Made by a program: the position numbers and the translations under genes
The notes under the pieces: generated by a model
The model's input: the letters and a program-made list of their open reading frames with translations, nothing else
Databases searched by the model: none
What the model was told of the DNA's origin: nothing
Shown: positions 28,668 through 36,384 of the stretch, in pieces
Numbering within the stretch: the stretch's first letter is position 1
How the letters are laid out: each line of letters begins with the position of its first letter
Assembly (NCBI GenBank): GCA_964531325.1
Contig: CAZHCW010000010.1
Coordinates: forward strand, 1-64,000
Direction of reading: 5' to 3'
DNA from: UTCHB3 sp964531325
Lineage (GTDB): Bacteria > Bacteroidota > Ignavibacteria > Ignavibacteriales > Ignavibacteriaceae
Length of the DNA: 64,000 nt

Positions 28668-28684
28668 GGTCACAAATTGTGACC
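28668..28684. other. 17-bp perfect palindrome
   Basis: GGTCACAAATTGTGACC has 8-bp arms and a single central base. It sits 16 bp beyond the TatD-radical SAM stop and about 185 bp upstream of the hsdR start, so it could be an operator for hsdR transcription or a weak terminator hairpin for the TatD gene. No U-run follows on the minus strand, which argues against a terminator. The regulator is unknown. Confidence 0.4.
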
Positions 28685-28699
28685 CTGAAAATTTAGCCT

Positions 28700-30073
28700 C
28701 TAAAAATAAGTCCGTTCTCTAAAATTAACCCCAATTTCATCAACTGCTATGGAGCGGGCTTTTTCTATATCCACATCGGGAATTCCAACTACGGATAAAA
28801 CGACAGTCGGCACATACTTTTTTGCTTTTTTAGTGAAATCCAACATTTCCGCATACATTCGTTCATCAACGCGCATCAACTCGGAGTATTTTTTTGCATC
28901 GGTTGCGTTTAAACTTACTGAGACTGTGTCAATTAGTCCATTCATCTCGGGAGTGATGTCACGGTGATTTATCACATTTCCGTGACCATTGGTGTTTATA
29001 CGGGTTTTACCACCGTTTTCTTTGACAAAACCGGCTACGGCTTTTATTACATCCCATCTGATGGTGGGTTCACCATATCCACAAAAAACTATTTCAGAAT
29101 ATTTTGTGGGATCACCAATTGCATCAATATATTGTTGGACGCCCGGCTCATCATTTTTGTCCATTCCCAAATTATAACCTGCCAAAAACGGAGTCTCTTT
29201 CCTTCCACAAAACACACAATCAGCGTTACATCTGTTTGTTACATTCACATATAATGCAGTCCCGATTTGATATACAATGGAAGTTTCGGGAGCTTTCCCA
29301 ATCTTAAAAAATCTCCAGGCATTATAAGCCGTGATTCGTGTGATATCTTCAACGGTTAAGTGATGAAGTTTGGCAAGTTCTTCAGCTACATATAAAACAT
29401 TTGCCGGTTCATTCCTTTTTCCCCTGAATGGAACAGGAGTCATGAATGGAGAATCGGTTTCAAGCAACAGATGTTCAGGATGTACCCTGGCTGCAATTTT
29501 CCGAAGTTCTTCTGCTTTTTTGAATGTGATATTACCCGTGAATGAAATCATGTGTCCCATTCTTACATATTCGAGAGCATGTTCAAGTGGTGCGTTAAAA
29601 CAATGGAATTGTGCCCGAAGTCCTTTGGGAGTAAACTCCCTGATTATTTCCATCATATCATCATCAGAATCTCTGTTGTGAATGATAACGGGCAGATCAA
29701 GTTTTATTGCCAGTTCCAACTGGTCACGGAACGCTTCAACCTGTTTCTGTTTTGGTGAATAATCGTAATAATAATCGAGTCCAATCTCCCCGATCGCAAC
29801 AATCTTATCTTTGTTAACCAAAACTGTCTGTTCGAGAAGAGGAATCCATTCCTTTAACCATTCTTTACTGTCGAGAGGATGTACCCCAACCGAACCGTAA
29901 ATTATATCATATTTTTTAGTCAGTTCTACCACTTTTGCCGAACTTGCCAGATCTGTGGCAGGAACAAGAATCGATTCAACTCCCGCCGCGATCGCTCTTT
30001 CTATAATAACATCGAGCTCTTCTTCATAGTCAGGGTAAAACAGGTGTGCGTGTGTGTCTGTAAGATTTTTCAT
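28700..30073 (-). CDS. TatD family nuclease fused to a radical SAM domain
   Basis: 457 residues. Residues about 1-258 form a TatD-type metal-dependent deoxyribonuclease: His8 and His10 (THAHL), GEIGLDYYYDYS with the metal-binding Glu, HNRDS, and ETDSPFM near residue 205. Residues about 265-457 form a radical SAM domain with CxxxCxxC (Cys282, Cys286, Cys289 in CNADCVFC), GGYG-like turn FCGYGEPTIRW, and NTNGHGN. A radical SAM family associated with TatD nucleases, adjacent or fused, is known; here the fusion is in one unbroken frame. The substrate of the radical chemistry is unknown; DNA repair or RNA/DNA modification is speculation. It is a stand-alone transcription unit on the minus strand. 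Confidence 0.93.
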   Translation of the reverse strand: MKNLTDTHAHLFYPDYEEELDVIIERAIAAGVESILVPATDLASSAKVVELTKKYDIIYGSVGVHPLDSKEWLKEWIPLLEQTVLVNKDKIVAIGEIGLDYYYDYSPKQKQVEAFRDQLELAIKLDLPVIIHNRDSDDDMMEIIREFTPKGLRAQFHCFNAPLEHALEYVRMGHMISFTGNITFKKAEELRKIAARVHPEHLLLETDSPFMTPVPFRGKRNEPANVLYVAEELAKLHHLTVEDITRITAYNAWRFFKIGKAPETSIVYQIGTALYVNVTNRCNADCVFCGRKETPFLAGYNLGMDKNDEPGVQQYIDAIGDPTKYSEIVFCGYGEPTIRWDVIKAVAGFVKENGGKTRINTNGHGNVINHRDITPEMNGLIDTVSVSLNATDAKKYSELMRVDERMYAEMLDFTKKAKKYVPTVVLSVVGIPDVDIEKARSIAVDEIGVNFRERTYF

Positions 30074-30202
30074 TCAAAATTTCTTTATTTTAATATTCAA
30101 AATTAGCAAAATCTACTGTCAATCTCCTTCCGGATGACCTTCTTTACATAATCGTCAACTTCGGCGAAAAATGTCCACATTGGGGGAAATAAATAGCCCA
30201 GA

Positions 30203-30248
30203 CTTAATACCTAATATTTAATACTTAATACCTAATACCTAATACCTA
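30203..30248. repeat. heptanucleotide tandem repeat (YTAATAY)
   Basis: At least six consecutive 7-bp units of the type TTAATAC or CTAATAC run up to the stop codon of the dnaE2 C-terminal frame. They are at the 3' end of the SOS operon, AT-rich and imperfect. They may be a slippage-prone tract; no function is known. Confidence 0.75.
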
Positions 30249-31904
30249 CCCCGCATATGCCCTTATCAGTTTTTCCTTGTCGAGGTTGAGGGTGATTTGT
30301 GTTTCCTCTTCAAAGATTTTTTCGTTTTCACCGTTGTAATTGCTTTCGGAATATGTTGCGCCCTGAAGCAGTTCCATATCAAGTTCACCACCAATCACTT
30401 CAAGTTTGTTTACAATCAGGTTGTTTCCGCTTAATGCATCAACCTTTCCCTCCACCAGATATGGACCAAACGACAATGTTTTTTCGGCATATTTAGCGTA
30501 TGTTTCGGGGAAAAGCACTGCTTCAAAAGTATCGGTCAAATCCTCAAGTGAAAGAAATTTCATGGCTTTGCCATCTTTTGTTCTTATCCGTTTGGCGGTC
30601 ATAAACCAGCCGACCATTTTCACATTTTTCCCGTGCATTTTGGGGATTTCAGATGCGGTGGTAACAGTCGGGTCGTTGGTCCATCCACCATAAAACTGTA
30701 ACGGGTGGCGGGTCACCATATAGTCAAATGCCTTCATTTCCGCGAGGCACCTCTCCTCGATCGAATAGTCAAGCCCGTCGATCACCTTGTTTTCAAGTTC
30801 AATTTCCTCATCGGCAAAAAGACTTTCCTGGAGGGTGTCGAGTATCCGTCGGTATTTAACATAGATATCAAGCTGCCTGAGAAGATCGGGGCGCGCCATC
30901 CCAAAACAGTCCATTGCTCCACACTTTATCAGATGAACCGTGTCTTCAAATCCGGCACGGGTTCTTACCAAAAAATCTTTGAGGGAAGTGTAGTCACCGT
31001 TTTTTTTCCTCTCCTCAATCACAGTTTCGGCGGTATTTCTTTTAAGATTTTTAATCGCTTGCAGACCAATCCGAAGTTGATCCCCCTTCCCCCCGTATGA
31101 ATAAAAACTTTTGTTTACACACGGCAGAAGTATTTTCAGACCCAGCCTGCGTGCCTCCTGAATGTAAACAGCGGCAGAATAATAGCCTCCACCGTTACTT
31201 AAGACACTTGCCATAAACTCAGCAGGATAATGGACTTTAAGGTATGCCACCTGATACGAAAGAAGAGCAAATGACGCACTGTGAGCCTTGCAGAATGAAT
31301 AACCGGCGAACGATTTTATCTGCCTCCATAATTCTTTTGCCACATAAGGTTTCAACCCCCTCATCTCACATGACTCGAAGAACCGCCCCTCAATCCGGGT
31401 CATTGCCGTCTTGCTTCTCAGCTTTCCACTCATTGCACGACGGAGAAGATCGGCCTCCTCAAGCGTGAGCCCGGCAATGTGATGCGCCACCTTTATTACA
31501 TCCTCCTGATAGATCATCACACCGTAGGTTTCACCCAATATCTTCTCCATCTCGGGAATAAGATACTTCCGCCTTTTGGGGTCTTTGTGGCGTGCAATAA
31601 ACTCCTGCATCATTCCACTCTCCGCCACACCCGGACGAATAATCGAACTTGCCGCGGTCAACATTTCAAATGTATCAACATCCAACCGTGTGAGCAGCGA
31701 CCGCATCCCCGGCGACTCGATGTAAAAACACCCTATCGTCCTCCCCCTTTTTATGATATCAACAGTCTTTGCATCATTAAATAAAAACTCATAATCAAAA
31801 ATGTCAAAGTCCACCCCTGCCGCTTTCCGTGGTATCGGGCGGTGAAGAGAGATTATCTTTGTTTTCGACTGCTCCGGCAGCCGATAATCGATCATGTCAA
31901 ACAT
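30246..31904 (-). CDS. DnaE2-type polymerase, C-terminal part (fingers, HhH, OB)
   Basis: 552-residue frame that covers the second half of an error-prone DNA polymerase III alpha subunit. It starts with GCFYIESPGMRSLLTRL and SSIIRPGVAESGMM, continues with the fingers-type region YQEDVIKVAHHIAGLTLEEADLLRRAMSGK (shown in parts: about residues 135-165), then a helix-hairpin-helix region and an OB fold (KMVGWFMTAKRIRTKDG, about 430-520). The gene upstream supplies the PHP and catalytic palm. ATG at 31904 lies inside the end of the first frame (ATGTTTGA, 8-nt overlap). No Shine-Dalgarno precedes it, so it is either translated by re-initiation or is the 3' part of one frameshifted gene. Together the two frames give a DnaE2 of about 1083 residues, a normal family length. 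Confidence 0.85.
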   Translation of the reverse strand: MFDMIDYRLPEQSKTKIISLHRPIPRKAAGVDFDIFDYEFLFNDAKTVDIIKRGRTIGCFYIESPGMRSLLTRLDVDTFEMLTAASSIIRPGVAESGMMQEFIARHKDPKRRKYLIPEMEKILGETYGVMIYQEDVIKVAHHIAGLTLEEADLLRRAMSGKLRSKTAMTRIEGRFFESCEMRGLKPYVAKELWRQIKSFAGYSFCKAHSASFALLSYQVAYLKVHYPAEFMASVLSNGGGYYSAAVYIQEARRLGLKILLPCVNKSFYSYGGKGDQLRIGLQAIKNLKRNTAETVIEERKKNGDYTSLKDFLVRTRAGFEDTVHLIKCGAMDCFGMARPDLLRQLDIYVKYRRILDTLQESLFADEEIELENKVIDGLDYSIEERCLAEMKAFDYMVTRHPLQFYGGWTNDPTVTTASEIPKMHGKNVKMVGWFMTAKRIRTKDGKAMKFLSLEDLTDTFEAVLFPETYAKYAEKTLSFGPYLVEGKVDALSGNNLIVNKLEVIGGELDMELLQGATYSESNYNGENEKIFEEETQITLNLDKEKLIRAYAG

Positions 31905-33492
31905 TTTTTACTGCATTACTCATGGTTTCCCTAAGTACCCCAAGGGATCGCTGGCTGAGGAGGTCGATCTTGATCAGTCCCATATCTTCAACGGGGTACA
32001 TATCAGGTTGAGTGATAATTATCCCCAACCCCTTATTGCTTGCAAACTCGAGAGCAACAAAATCGGTAATGGGAGTTGGAGTAATAACAATTCCCCCCGG
32101 GTGAATGCTCAGGTGACGCGGGAATGATGCCAGCCGTGAAGCAATTGTTATTATACTTTTCCAAGGCTCACCTTCAAACTTTAGTGATTTCGCCTCGGGG
32201 AACATGGTTGCCAGGTTTGAAAGATTCCGGGCATCGGTCCAGGGGATGAATTTGCTGTATTGTGATATTTCACTTTCGGCGATTCCAAATACCTTTGCCG
32301 TCTCCCTGAAAGCTGATCTTGCTCTAAATGTAACCGTTGTTGAAATCATCGCCACTTTGTCGTAACCATACTTCTCAAAAACATATTTTACTATTTCGTC
32401 CCTTTCGCGCCATGAAAAATCGAGATCAACATCGGGTGGGCTCATCCTTCCCCTGTTCAGGAATCTTTCAAAATAGAGGTCATATTTAATCGGATCCACT
32501 TCAGTGAAACCGAGGCAGTAGGAAACAAGACTGTTCGCCGCCGACCCCCTGCCGAGAAGCATCATCCCCCTCCGTTTTGCCTCCCTTACAATATCCCAAA
32601 CCACCAAAAAATAGTCGGGGAAACCAAGATCGTTTATGACCTCCAGCTCATAACGCAAACGATTAATGGCGGTCTCGGTGATTGTGTGATATCGCATCTC
32701 CAGCCCCTTAAACGCAAGTTTCCACAAATATGAAAATGACGGCTCATTGTTTGGTGTGGGGAAAAGGGGAAATTTGGTCTTCCCCATCTCGAGATTCAAA
32801 TTACAGTTGTCAACGATGTAGTTTATATTTTGAAGTGCACCGGGTATCTTTTTCCACTCCCGCATGACCTCTTCATAACTCCTGAAATAAAAATCTTCCG
32901 GCTCGGTCTCCTCCGGTTTTATACTCCCAAGCGTTGTTCGCAGTCTTATCGCAGTAACGGTTTTGTGAAGAAGGTAATCCTCCTTATCCAGAAAATAAAC
33001 GGGAGAAGTGGGGACATATCTGTAACCGTTGTTAATACAAAATTCGTAAACCTCCCTCGATAATTTTTTTGTGGATGGAGTTACAGGAAGTTCACCAAAA
33101 ACAGTTGTCCTTTTTCCCGCAGCTTTCAGAAGTCTGATAGAAGAAGTAATAAGAAAAAGCCCGGGCAATTCCCCCCTTACAAGTCCATCAAGTGTAAAAT
33201 TCTCCCTCAATTTCCTGGCGGTAATTATCCTGCAAAGATTTGAGTAGCCCTCCCTCGTTGCTGCAAGAAGAAGAACATACTCTTTTGTATCCGCAGGATC
33301 ATCGATATATGCCCCAAGAATTGGCTTTATCCCCTCTTCAGTGGCTTTTTTATAAAACTGAATCAGTCCATACATGCCATTCCTGTCCGTAAGAGCAAGA
33401 GCCTTCATTCCAAAGCTCTTCGCCCGCCCGATCAGATCGTCTATCGATACCGCTCCCTGCAACAGGGAATAATTGCTGTGTGTGTGAAGCAT
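31897..33492 (-). CDS. DnaE2-type polymerase, N-terminal part (PHP and palm)
   Basis: 531 residues. It has an N-terminal PHP domain (HTHSNYSLLQGAVSID, then LALTDRNGMYG) followed by the C-family polymerase palm, with catalytic aspartates in PPDVDLDFSW (about 351-357) and the third catalytic Asp510 in KIDLLSQR. It stops 21 residues later. All three catalytic aspartates are therefore on this polypeptide and the fingers are on the next. The break is at GTA AAA AAT GTT TGA: removing one A from the A6 run would join the frames exactly. DnaE2 works with Y-family polymerases in error-prone repair; its placement after dinB and lexA fits. No intein residues are seen at the break. Pseudogene, split gene, slippage or sequencing error are all possible. 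Confidence 0.88.
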   Translation of the reverse strand: MLHTHSNYSLLQGAVSIDDLIGRAKSFGMKALALTDRNGMYGLIQFYKKATEEGIKPILGAYIDDPADTKEYVLLLAATREGYSNLCRIITARKLRENFTLDGLVRGELPGLFLITSSIRLLKAAGKRTTVFGELPVTPSTKKLSREVYEFCINNGYRYVPTSPVYFLDKEDYLLHKTVTAIRLRTTLGSIKPEETEPEDFYFRSYEEVMREWKKIPGALQNINYIVDNCNLNLEMGKTKFPLFPTPNNEPSFSYLWKLAFKGLEMRYHTITETAINRLRYELEVINDLGFPDYFLVVWDIVREAKRRGMMLLGRGSAANSLVSYCLGFTEVDPIKYDLYFERFLNRGRMSPPDVDLDFSWRERDEIVKYVFEKYGYDKVAMISTTVTFRARSAFRETAKVFGIAESEISQYSKFIPWTDARNLSNLATMFPEAKSLKFEGEPWKSIITIASRLASFPRHLSIHPGGIVITPTPITDFVALEFASNKGLGIIITQPDMYPVEDMGLIKIDLLSQRSLGVLRETMSNAVKNV

Positions 33493-33498
33493 GTCGCT

Positions 33499-34644
33499 CT
33501 ACCCTGCTTCTCCCATATTAATCGCTTCAAAGCCATATTTCCCGCGGATCTGGTTTATTGCATTGATCATTTTAGTCCGTTTATCTTCGGTGGATTCAAA
33601 AAGTGAATGCTGTTCGTGATACTCTACAAATCCGCTCATTCCCACGCCTATAAGCCTTACTCCCACTCGTCGGGTGTATGCTTTTCTGAATAGATCAACG
33701 GAGGTGGTGTAAACAAATTTATCATCATTGGTGGGAATCACCTGTTTTGCACGGGTGATGGTTGAAAAATCGGCATATCGAAGTTTGATGTGGATATTTG
33801 TCGCCATACTCCCTTCATCTCTGATTTTTTGAGAAATCTTTGCAACAAGACCAAACATGATGGCCTCAATTTCGGCAGGGGATGAAATGTCAGATCTGAA
33901 TGTCTGCTCACTTGAGATACTTTTTCGTTCTTCCCCCTCAGAAATATATTCAGTTCCTTTGCCGTTGGCTTTTTCCCAAATATCGAGTCCCCCTTTGCCA
34001 AAAACTGAAGCAAAATATTCAGCGGGCATTCTGGCGATATCACCGATTGTATAAATCCCCCTTGCATGCAATTCTTCAATAAAAACTTTTCCCACACCGG
34101 GCATTGTTTCAGCAGGAAGTGGAGCGAGGAAATCTTTTTCCATTCCGGGAGCTACATAAGTGATACCCCTTGGTTTGTTAAAATCTGAACAAATTTTAGC
34201 AATCGTTTTGTTACTTCCGATACCAATTGAGCCCGGAAGTTTCACTTTATCATAAATCTCCTGCAGAAGTCTTTCAGCCAAAAGCATTGGATTACCATAA
34301 ATTTTTTCACATCCGGTGAAGTCCATGTAAAATTCATCAACCGATGCCTGTTGGATCATGGGAGGGTATTTTATCAGGATTTCACGAACCATATTGGAGT
34401 AACGGCTGTATTCCCCGTGGCTCCCTCTGATAAATAATGCTTGTGGACACAGTTTGTAGGCCCTGTTTGTGGGCATTCCCGACCTCACTCCAAACTTTCT
34501 TGTCTCATAGGAACAGGCAGACACAACTCCCCTTCCACCGGGTTGACCCCCAACGATTACAGGTTTCCCCACCAGGGAGGGATCAAGTATCCGCTCTACT
34601 GATACAAAAAAAGTGTCAAGATCGAGATGAAAAATCAGTGACAC
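33499..34644 (-). CDS. dinB: DNA polymerase IV-type Y-family polymerase
   Basis: 381 residues, GTG start. Translesion polymerase with the palm motif HLDLDTFFVSVE (Asp8 and Asp10) and the second motif SVDEFYMDFTG with the catalytic Asp-Glu pair. Thumb helix-hairpin-helix residues follow (GIGSNKTIAKICSDFNKPRG; TMPGVGKVFIEEL), then the little finger. It copies damaged DNA with low fidelity. It lies 3 bp after the DUF72 stop and 6 bp before dnaE2, consistent with one transcript. In organisms with DnaE2, a Y-family partner (often ImuB) is cotranscribed; this partner has the intact catalytic residues of DinB, unlike ImuB, which lacks them. The GTG fits the N-terminus of the family. Confidence 0.94.
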   Translation of the reverse strand: MSLIFHLDLDTFFVSVERILDPSLVGKPVIVGGQPGGRGVVSACSYETRKFGVRSGMPTNRAYKLCPQALFIRGSHGEYSRYSNMVREILIKYPPMIQQASVDEFYMDFTGCEKIYGNPMLLAERLLQEIYDKVKLPGSIGIGSNKTIAKICSDFNKPRGITYVAPGMEKDFLAPLPAETMPGVGKVFIEELHARGIYTIGDIARMPAEYFASVFGKGGLDIWEKANGKGTEYISEGEERKSISSEQTFRSDISSPAEIEAIMFGLVAKISQKIRDEGSMATNIHIKLRYADFSTITRAKQVIPTNDDKFVYTTSVDLFRKAYTRRVGVRLIGVGMSGFVEYHEQHSLFESTEDKRTKMINAINQIRGKYGFEAINMGEAG

Positions 34645-34647
34645 GGC

Positions 34648-35553
34648 TCATCCCCACAATTCCGGCTGAAGATTTTTACTGATCGGTTTAAGTGACTGGA
34701 AATAGTTGCCGGTCTGCGGTGGCATATTCACTTTAACTTTTTCTTCGAGATAGTGAATCAGTTCAAAGGCGTTTGCAGGGGCATTCCCCGCAGGGTGATT
34801 ATTAAAAATCACAAACACTTCCCGCATTCCGTCTATCACCTGTTTAATAAGTTGGGCAAGCTCCACTACCTCACCTGATGAATAGAGATAACGGTATCTT
34901 TCGTTTTGTGCCTCGTAGGTTTGTTTGTTACCAAAGTTTGAAATTGAATTTAACCAGCCCTCCTCATTTCTTCCATGCAGCCGGATATATGCCCTTCCAT
35001 TTATGGTATATAACTTAAATGGAAGTGCTTCCCCTATCTGAGGTTGGTCGATACTCGCAAAAACCAGATCCCACTCACGACAAAAATCGAGTGCCTCTTC
35101 ACTTCCCCACGATTTATGTCTCACTTCAATGAACTTGTGGTATCCACAAAACTCGTCATTAAGATTCATAAGATAATTTGCAGTAACGGAATTAAAGGGG
35201 AAAGAATATGGAAACTGAATCAACAGTCCCCCAAATCTCTCCCCGCGAACCAACACATTTAAAAGACTCCTCACAGCATCAATATTTTGTTTTACATATT
35301 CCCTTTTGTGTGTAAAATCCTGATGAAGTTTCACTGTAAAGGAAAAATCATCACTTTTCTCCACTTTTTTTAACCATTCAAGTGCAGTGCCGGGGTGTGC
35401 ATATTGATAATAAGTGGAATTGATCTCAACACAATTGAAATATTGTGCATAGTATGACAGCTTCGAAAAATCGACCCCCTGCTTTTGAGGGTAAAACATC
35501 GGTGCCCAGTCTTTATATGACCAGCCTGCCGTTCCGATATGTATCTTTGCCAT
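34648..35553 (-). CDS. DUF72 (YecE-like) protein
   Basis: 301 residues, TIM-barrel-like DUF72/YecE family, function unknown. The family opening is evident (HIGTAGWSYKDWAPMFYP) and further conserved pieces are VEINSTYY, FSFTVKLHQDFTHKR, FIEVRHKSW, AYIRLHGRN and VFVIFNNHPAGNAPANA. The ATG at 35553 is preceded by AGGAGGGG, an excellent Shine-Dalgarno sequence. It lies between lexA (14 bp upstream) and dinB (3 bp downstream), so it should be induced with the SOS genes. The family occurs near DNA-repair genes in several bacteria, but a biochemical activity is not established. Context here suggests a role in damage tolerance. Confidence 0.93.
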   Translation of the reverse strand: MAKIHIGTAGWSYKDWAPMFYPQKQGVDFSKLSYYAQYFNCVEINSTYYQYAHPGTALEWLKKVEKSDDFSFTVKLHQDFTHKREYVKQNIDAVRSLLNVLVRGERFGGLLIQFPYSFPFNSVTANYLMNLNDEFCGYHKFIEVRHKSWGSEEALDFCREWDLVFASIDQPQIGEALPFKLYTINGRAYIRLHGRNEEGWLNSISNFGNKQTYEAQNERYRYLYSSGEVVELAQLIKQVIDGMREVFVIFNNHPAGNAPANAFELIHYLEEKVKVNMPPQTGNYFQSLKPISKNLQPELWG

Positions 35554-35567
35554 AATTCTTTCCCCTC

Positions 35568-36200
35568 CTACGAATACCTGTTTGATTTCGCTTCCATGCT
35601 TCGGTAAATCCCCACAACTACCCCCACAATGTGAAAGTGGCGATATGACTCATCAACAGTTATTGGCAAAAACTCGGGATTTTCTGAAACCAGCTCAATC
35701 ACTTTCCCTTTTTTGAAGTATCGTTTTACCACTGCCCCCTCATCAAGCACAGCGGCAACTATCTGACCATTCACAGGTTCAACATTTGGATTCACAATTA
35801 TTACATCACCATTAAAAATATAGGCATCTTTAAGACTCTGCCCCTTAACTTTTAAGAGGAATGACTCCTTGGGAATTTTGATCATGTTTGGAAGATCAAC
35901 CGTATCGATAGCTCCGGGATAAATTGTTACAGGACTTCCCGCAGCGGCTTCACCGATAATTGGTCTGGTGACAAACATGTGTTCATCAAGCCTGAGATCA
36001 ATCCCCCGGGCTACTTTTTCATCCCTTTGAATAAGTCCCTTTTTTTCAAGTGCCTGAAGATGCTCACGAACTGTTGATCTGTTTTTATATCCAAATTCCT
36101 CTGCAATCTCGGAAAGTGACGGTGGCCACCCCTTTTCATCACGAAAATCGATGATGAATTGAAGAATTTTTCGTTGTACTTCGGTTAATATTTTTGTCAT
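35568..36200 (-). CDS. lexA: LexA repressor
   Basis: 210 residues. The N-terminal winged helix-turn-helix (about 1-65, PPSLSEIAEEFGYKNRSTVREHL) binds DNA; the C-terminal S24 protease domain self-cleaves when RecA is activated. The cleavage site AAAGSP gives Ala87-Gly88, the catalytic Ser122 is in KGQSLKDA, and Lys159 in AVVKRYF; their 37-residue spacing matches E. coli Ser119 and Lys156. It heads the operon lexA-DUF72-dinB-dnaE2. A promoter and an 18-bp palindrome lie immediately upstream, so autoregulation is likely. The start ATG has only a weak Shine-Dalgarno (GAG). Confidence 0.97.
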   Translation of the reverse strand: MTKILTEVQRKILQFIIDFRDEKGWPPSLSEIAEEFGYKNRSTVREHLQALEKKGLIQRDEKVARGIDLRLDEHMFVTRPIIGEAAAGSPVTIYPGAIDTVDLPNMIKIPKESFLLKVKGQSLKDAYIFNGDVIIVNPNVEPVNGQIVAAVLDEGAVVKRYFKKGKVIELVSENPEFLPITVDESYRHFHIVGVVVGIYRSMEAKSNRYS

Positions 36201-36228
36201 TTAACATCTCAAGGTTGTTTTACAAAAT

Positions 36229-36246
36229 ACCATACATTTGTATGGT
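36229..36246. promoter_or_regulatory. candidate LexA operator (SOS box)
   Basis: Perfect 18-bp inverted repeat ACCATACATTTGTATGGT (8-bp arms, 2-bp centre), 28 to 46 bp upstream of the lexA start and directly downstream of the -10 element on the minus strand, where a bound repressor would block transcription. It does not match the E. coli CTGT-N8-ACAG or the Bacillus GAAC-N4-GTTC boxes. LexA is the obvious binder because it controls itself in nearly all lineages. This assignment is inference. Confidence 0.65.
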
Positions 36247-36247
36247 C

Positions 36248-36276
36248 AATGTATAATTTTTATTTGAGAAAGTCAA
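36248..36276 (-). promoter_or_regulatory. putative sigma70-type promoter of the lexA operon
   Basis: Reading on the minus strand: -35 TTGACT (36276-36271), 17-bp spacer, -10 TACATT (36253-36248; TATACA overlapping it is also possible). The palindrome begins 1 bp after the -10, so transcription would start within or beside it. Promoter prediction by eye only; the classical Bacteroidota -7 TAnnTTTG is not evident here. Confidence 0.45.
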
Positions 36277-36384
36277 GTGTTTTTTTTGGTAATTTTGTTA
36301 AATTGATTTCAGATTTTTACAACCCCAAAAAATATATTGATTAATCTTCTATATTTCCTTATCAACAAATGGAATTTCCTCAAA

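Noticed and set aside
28668..28684. Terminator for the TatD-radical SAM gene
   Set aside because: The palindrome lacks a following U-run on the minus strand.
15918..28700. Mobile element boundaries (integrase, att repeats, tRNA) for the defence-like island
   Set aside because: No integrase, transposase or tRNA gene is present and no flanking direct repeat was recognised by eye.
31897..31910. Intein as the cause of the dnaE2 split
   Set aside because: No Cys/Ser at the junction and no His-Asn ending; the break is a simple 8-nt overlap at an A-run.
31890..31930. Programmed -1 frameshift at A AAA AAT
   Set aside because: The heptamer is in phase for -1 slippage, but the second frame is +1 relative to the first, so -1 shifting would not reach it.
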